DNA of 15,497 nucleotides from an uncultured delta proteobacterium (GTDB lineage: Bacteria > Myxococcota_A > Polyangia > Polyangiales > Ga0077539): NCBI GenBank assembly GCA_903860995.1, contig CAIOSS010000002.1:1-15497 (forward strand). The letters run 5' to 3'. Under the pieces are notes generated by a model. It made no database searches and was not told where the DNA came from. It saw only the letters and a program-made list of their open reading frames with translations. This document shows positions 14,210-15,497 of the stretch, one piece after another; the first letter of the stretch is position 1; each line of letters begins with the position of its first letter. The position numbers and the translations under genes were made by a program.

Positions 14210-15497
14210 ATGTGGACCAGCGCATACCGTGACGACACCTGGCGCGACCTCGGGGCAGAGCCCTGGGACCTGCTTGTCATCGGCGGCGGCATCACCGGGG
14301 CGGGCATCGCCGCGGAGGCCGCGCGGTACGGCAAGCGCGTGCTGCTGGTGGAGGGGCAGGACTTCGCCTCGGGCACCTCGAGCCGCTCGACCAAGCTGGT
14401 GCACGGGGGGCTGCGCTACCTGCGGCAGGGGCAGTTCCTGGTGACGCGGAAGTCGGTGCGCGAGCGCGAGCGGCTGATGACCGAGGCGCCCGGCCTCGTC
14501 GACCGCCTGGGCTTCTCGCTGGCCGCCTACCCCGGCGACCAGATGCCCCAGTGGATGTACGGCGTCGGCCTCGCCATGTACGACGCGCTCGCGGGGAAGT
14601 GGGCGCACCGGGGCCAGACCACCGACGCCATCGTCGAGCGCATCCCCTCGCTGCGCGGCTCCGCCGTGCTCGGCGGCTACCACTACTTCGACGCGCAGAC
14701 CGACGACGCCCGGCTGGTGCTCCGGGTGCTGCGCGAGGCGGCCTGCCGCGGCGCCACGGCGATCAACTACGTGCGCGCCGACAAGCTGCTCCGCACCCGC
14801 GACGGCCGGGTGCGCGGGGCCGTGCTGCGCGACACCGCGCCGGGCGCGTCGCGCGAGGTCGAGGTCGAGGCGAAGGTGGTCATCAGCGCCACCGGCGCGT
14901 GGGCCGACGAGCTGCGGGCCGAGCTCGGCCACGCCGGGCGGCTGCGGCGCATCCGCGGCAGCCACCTCACCTTCTCCGCCGACCGGCTCCCGCTGCCCGA
15001 GGCCGTGAGCCTGCTGCACCCGCGCGACCAGCGCGCCGTGTTCGCGATCCCGTGGGAGGGCGTCACCATCGTGGGCACCACCGACGTCGACCACGGCGCC
15101 CTCGACGCCGAGCCGGCCATCTCCGACGACGAGACGGCCTACCTCCTGGAGGTGCTGGCCAAGGCCTTCCCCTCGCTGGCGCTCGGGCCCCAGGACGTCA
15201 TCTCCACCTGGTCGGGCGTGCGCCCGGTGATCGACACCGGCAAGGCTGACCCCTCCAAGGAGTCCCGCGAGCACGCCATCTGGCGCGAGGAGGGCCTGCT
15301 CACCATCACGGGCGGCAAGCTCACCACCTTCGCGGTGATGGCGCGCGAGGCGCTCGCCGCGGCGGAGGCCCAGCTCGGCGGCCTCGGGCCCCGCGGGCGC
15401 ATCTTCGACGAGGCGCCCGGGGAGGTCGCGTGGCCCGACGCGCTCGACGCCGCGGCCCGGGTGCGCCTGCTCGGGCGCCACGGCAGCGAGGTGGGCG
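14210..15497 (+). CDS. glpD: Aerobic glycerol-3-phosphate dehydrogenase, FAD-dependent (partial, C-terminus off the right edge)
   Basis: The 429 visible residues run without a stop from the ATG at 14210 (MWTSAYRDDTWRDLGAEPWD) to the window end. The enzyme oxidises sn-glycerol 3-phosphate to dihydroxyacetone phosphate on FAD and passes electrons to the quinone pool at the inner membrane. Visible are the FAD-binding motif VIGGGITGAGIAAEAARYGK (residues 23-42), the signature FASGTSSRSTKLVHGGLRYL, HYFDAQTDDARLVL, GAWADEL, RGSHLTF, FAIPWEGVTIVGTTDVDH, WSGVRPVI and ITGGKLTTF. These are the standard GlpD/DAO-fold blocks in order, and the C-terminal domain starts near residue 405. Full-length relatives have about 500-560 residues, so roughly 100 are missing. 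It is divergent from the kinase gene. A GAGGAAG lies rather far (about 16 nt) upstream of the start. Confidence 0.95.
   Translation, partial: MWTSAYRDDTWRDLGAEPWDLLVIGGGITGAGIAAEAARYGKRVLLVEGQDFASGTSSRSTKLVHGGLRYLRQGQFLVTRKSVRERERLMTEAPGLVDRLGFSLAAYPGDQMPQWMYGVGLAMYDALAGKWAHRGQTTDAIVERIPSLRGSAVLGGYHYFDAQTDDARLVLRVLREAACRGATAINYVRADKLLRTRDGRVRGAVLRDTAPGASREVEVEAKVVISATGAWADELRAELGHAGRLRRIRGSHLTFSADRLPLPEAVSLLHPRDQRAVFAIPWEGVTIVGTTDVDHGALDAEPAISDDETAYLLEVLAKAFPSLALGPQDVISTWSGVRPVIDTGKADPSKESREHAIWREEGLLTITGGKLTTFAVMAREALAAAEAQLGGLGPRGRIFDEAPGEVAWPDALDAAARVRLLGRHGSEVG

Noticed and set aside
14139..14444. Plus-strand reading frame starting ATGAACAATGCG ahead of glpD
   Set aside because: It is in a different frame from GlpD, turns Arg/Ser/Pro-rich inside the glpD gene and shows no domain.
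10410..15481. Very long minus-strand open frames antisense to glpD and out of frame with the kinase
   Set aside because: Stop codons are rare in such GC-rich DNA. The protein sequences there are Arg/His/Ala/Pro-rich shadows, while the chosen frames show full domain motifs.

Overview
The window is high-GC DNA with dense coding on both strands. Its genes suggest a delta-proteobacterium of the Myxococcota, probably a Polyangia-like myxobacterium. The clues are several secreted lipoproteins with low-complexity Asp/Thr/Gly/Pro linkers (DTG, DVG, DAG and PDTG motifs), an RCC1-repeat lipoprotein, a Kazal-like Cys-rich lipoprotein and a very large soluble hybrid histidine kinase. The taxonomic placement is inference. 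There is no rRNA, tRNA, CRISPR array, transposase, phage gene or integration site that I can recognise.

Layout. (1) 1-667 (-): 5'-terminal part of a DUF898-like membrane protein that begins with an aromatic/Gly/Pro octapeptide repeat, cut by the window edge. (2) 856-1494 (+): TetR-family regulator, whose 3' end overlaps that of the convergent TPR membrane protein at 1436-2503 (-). (3) Divergent from the TPR gene, 2601-3602 (+): zinc-dependent alcohol dehydrogenase. It is followed in the same direction by a tightly packed set: biotin carboxylase (3671-5170), a degenerate RecF/AAA_21-like ATPase (5167-6249) and a frameshifted RCC1-repeat lipoprotein (6246-7239). The last three are joined by two GTGA start/stop overlaps. 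(4) Convergent to these, 7259-8260 (-): lipoprotein with two nearly superimposable ten-cysteine modules. 8449-9315 (-): radical SAM enzyme with a CX4CX2C cluster motif. (5) Divergent from it, 9469-10425 (+): exported alpha-class carbonic anhydrase lipoprotein, then a small unrecognised lipoprotein (10437-10967). (6) 11093-13969 (-): soluble sensor kinase carrying two complete kinase cores around a receiver domain. Its ATGA-coupled downstream response regulator survives only as about 40 residues (10977-11096). (7) Divergent again, 14210 to the right edge (+): aerobic glycerol-3-phosphate dehydrogenase (glpD), incomplete at the edge.

The genes do not form one obvious pathway. The metabolic genes (biotin carboxylase, alcohol dehydrogenase, GlpD, carbonic anhydrase) sit among surface lipoproteins and regulators. 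I do not see a convincing new defence, biosynthetic or mobile system. The points most worth a second look are the two-core kinase with its amputated regulator, the dead-looking ATPase coupled to the biotin carboxylase, and the twin ten-cysteine modules.
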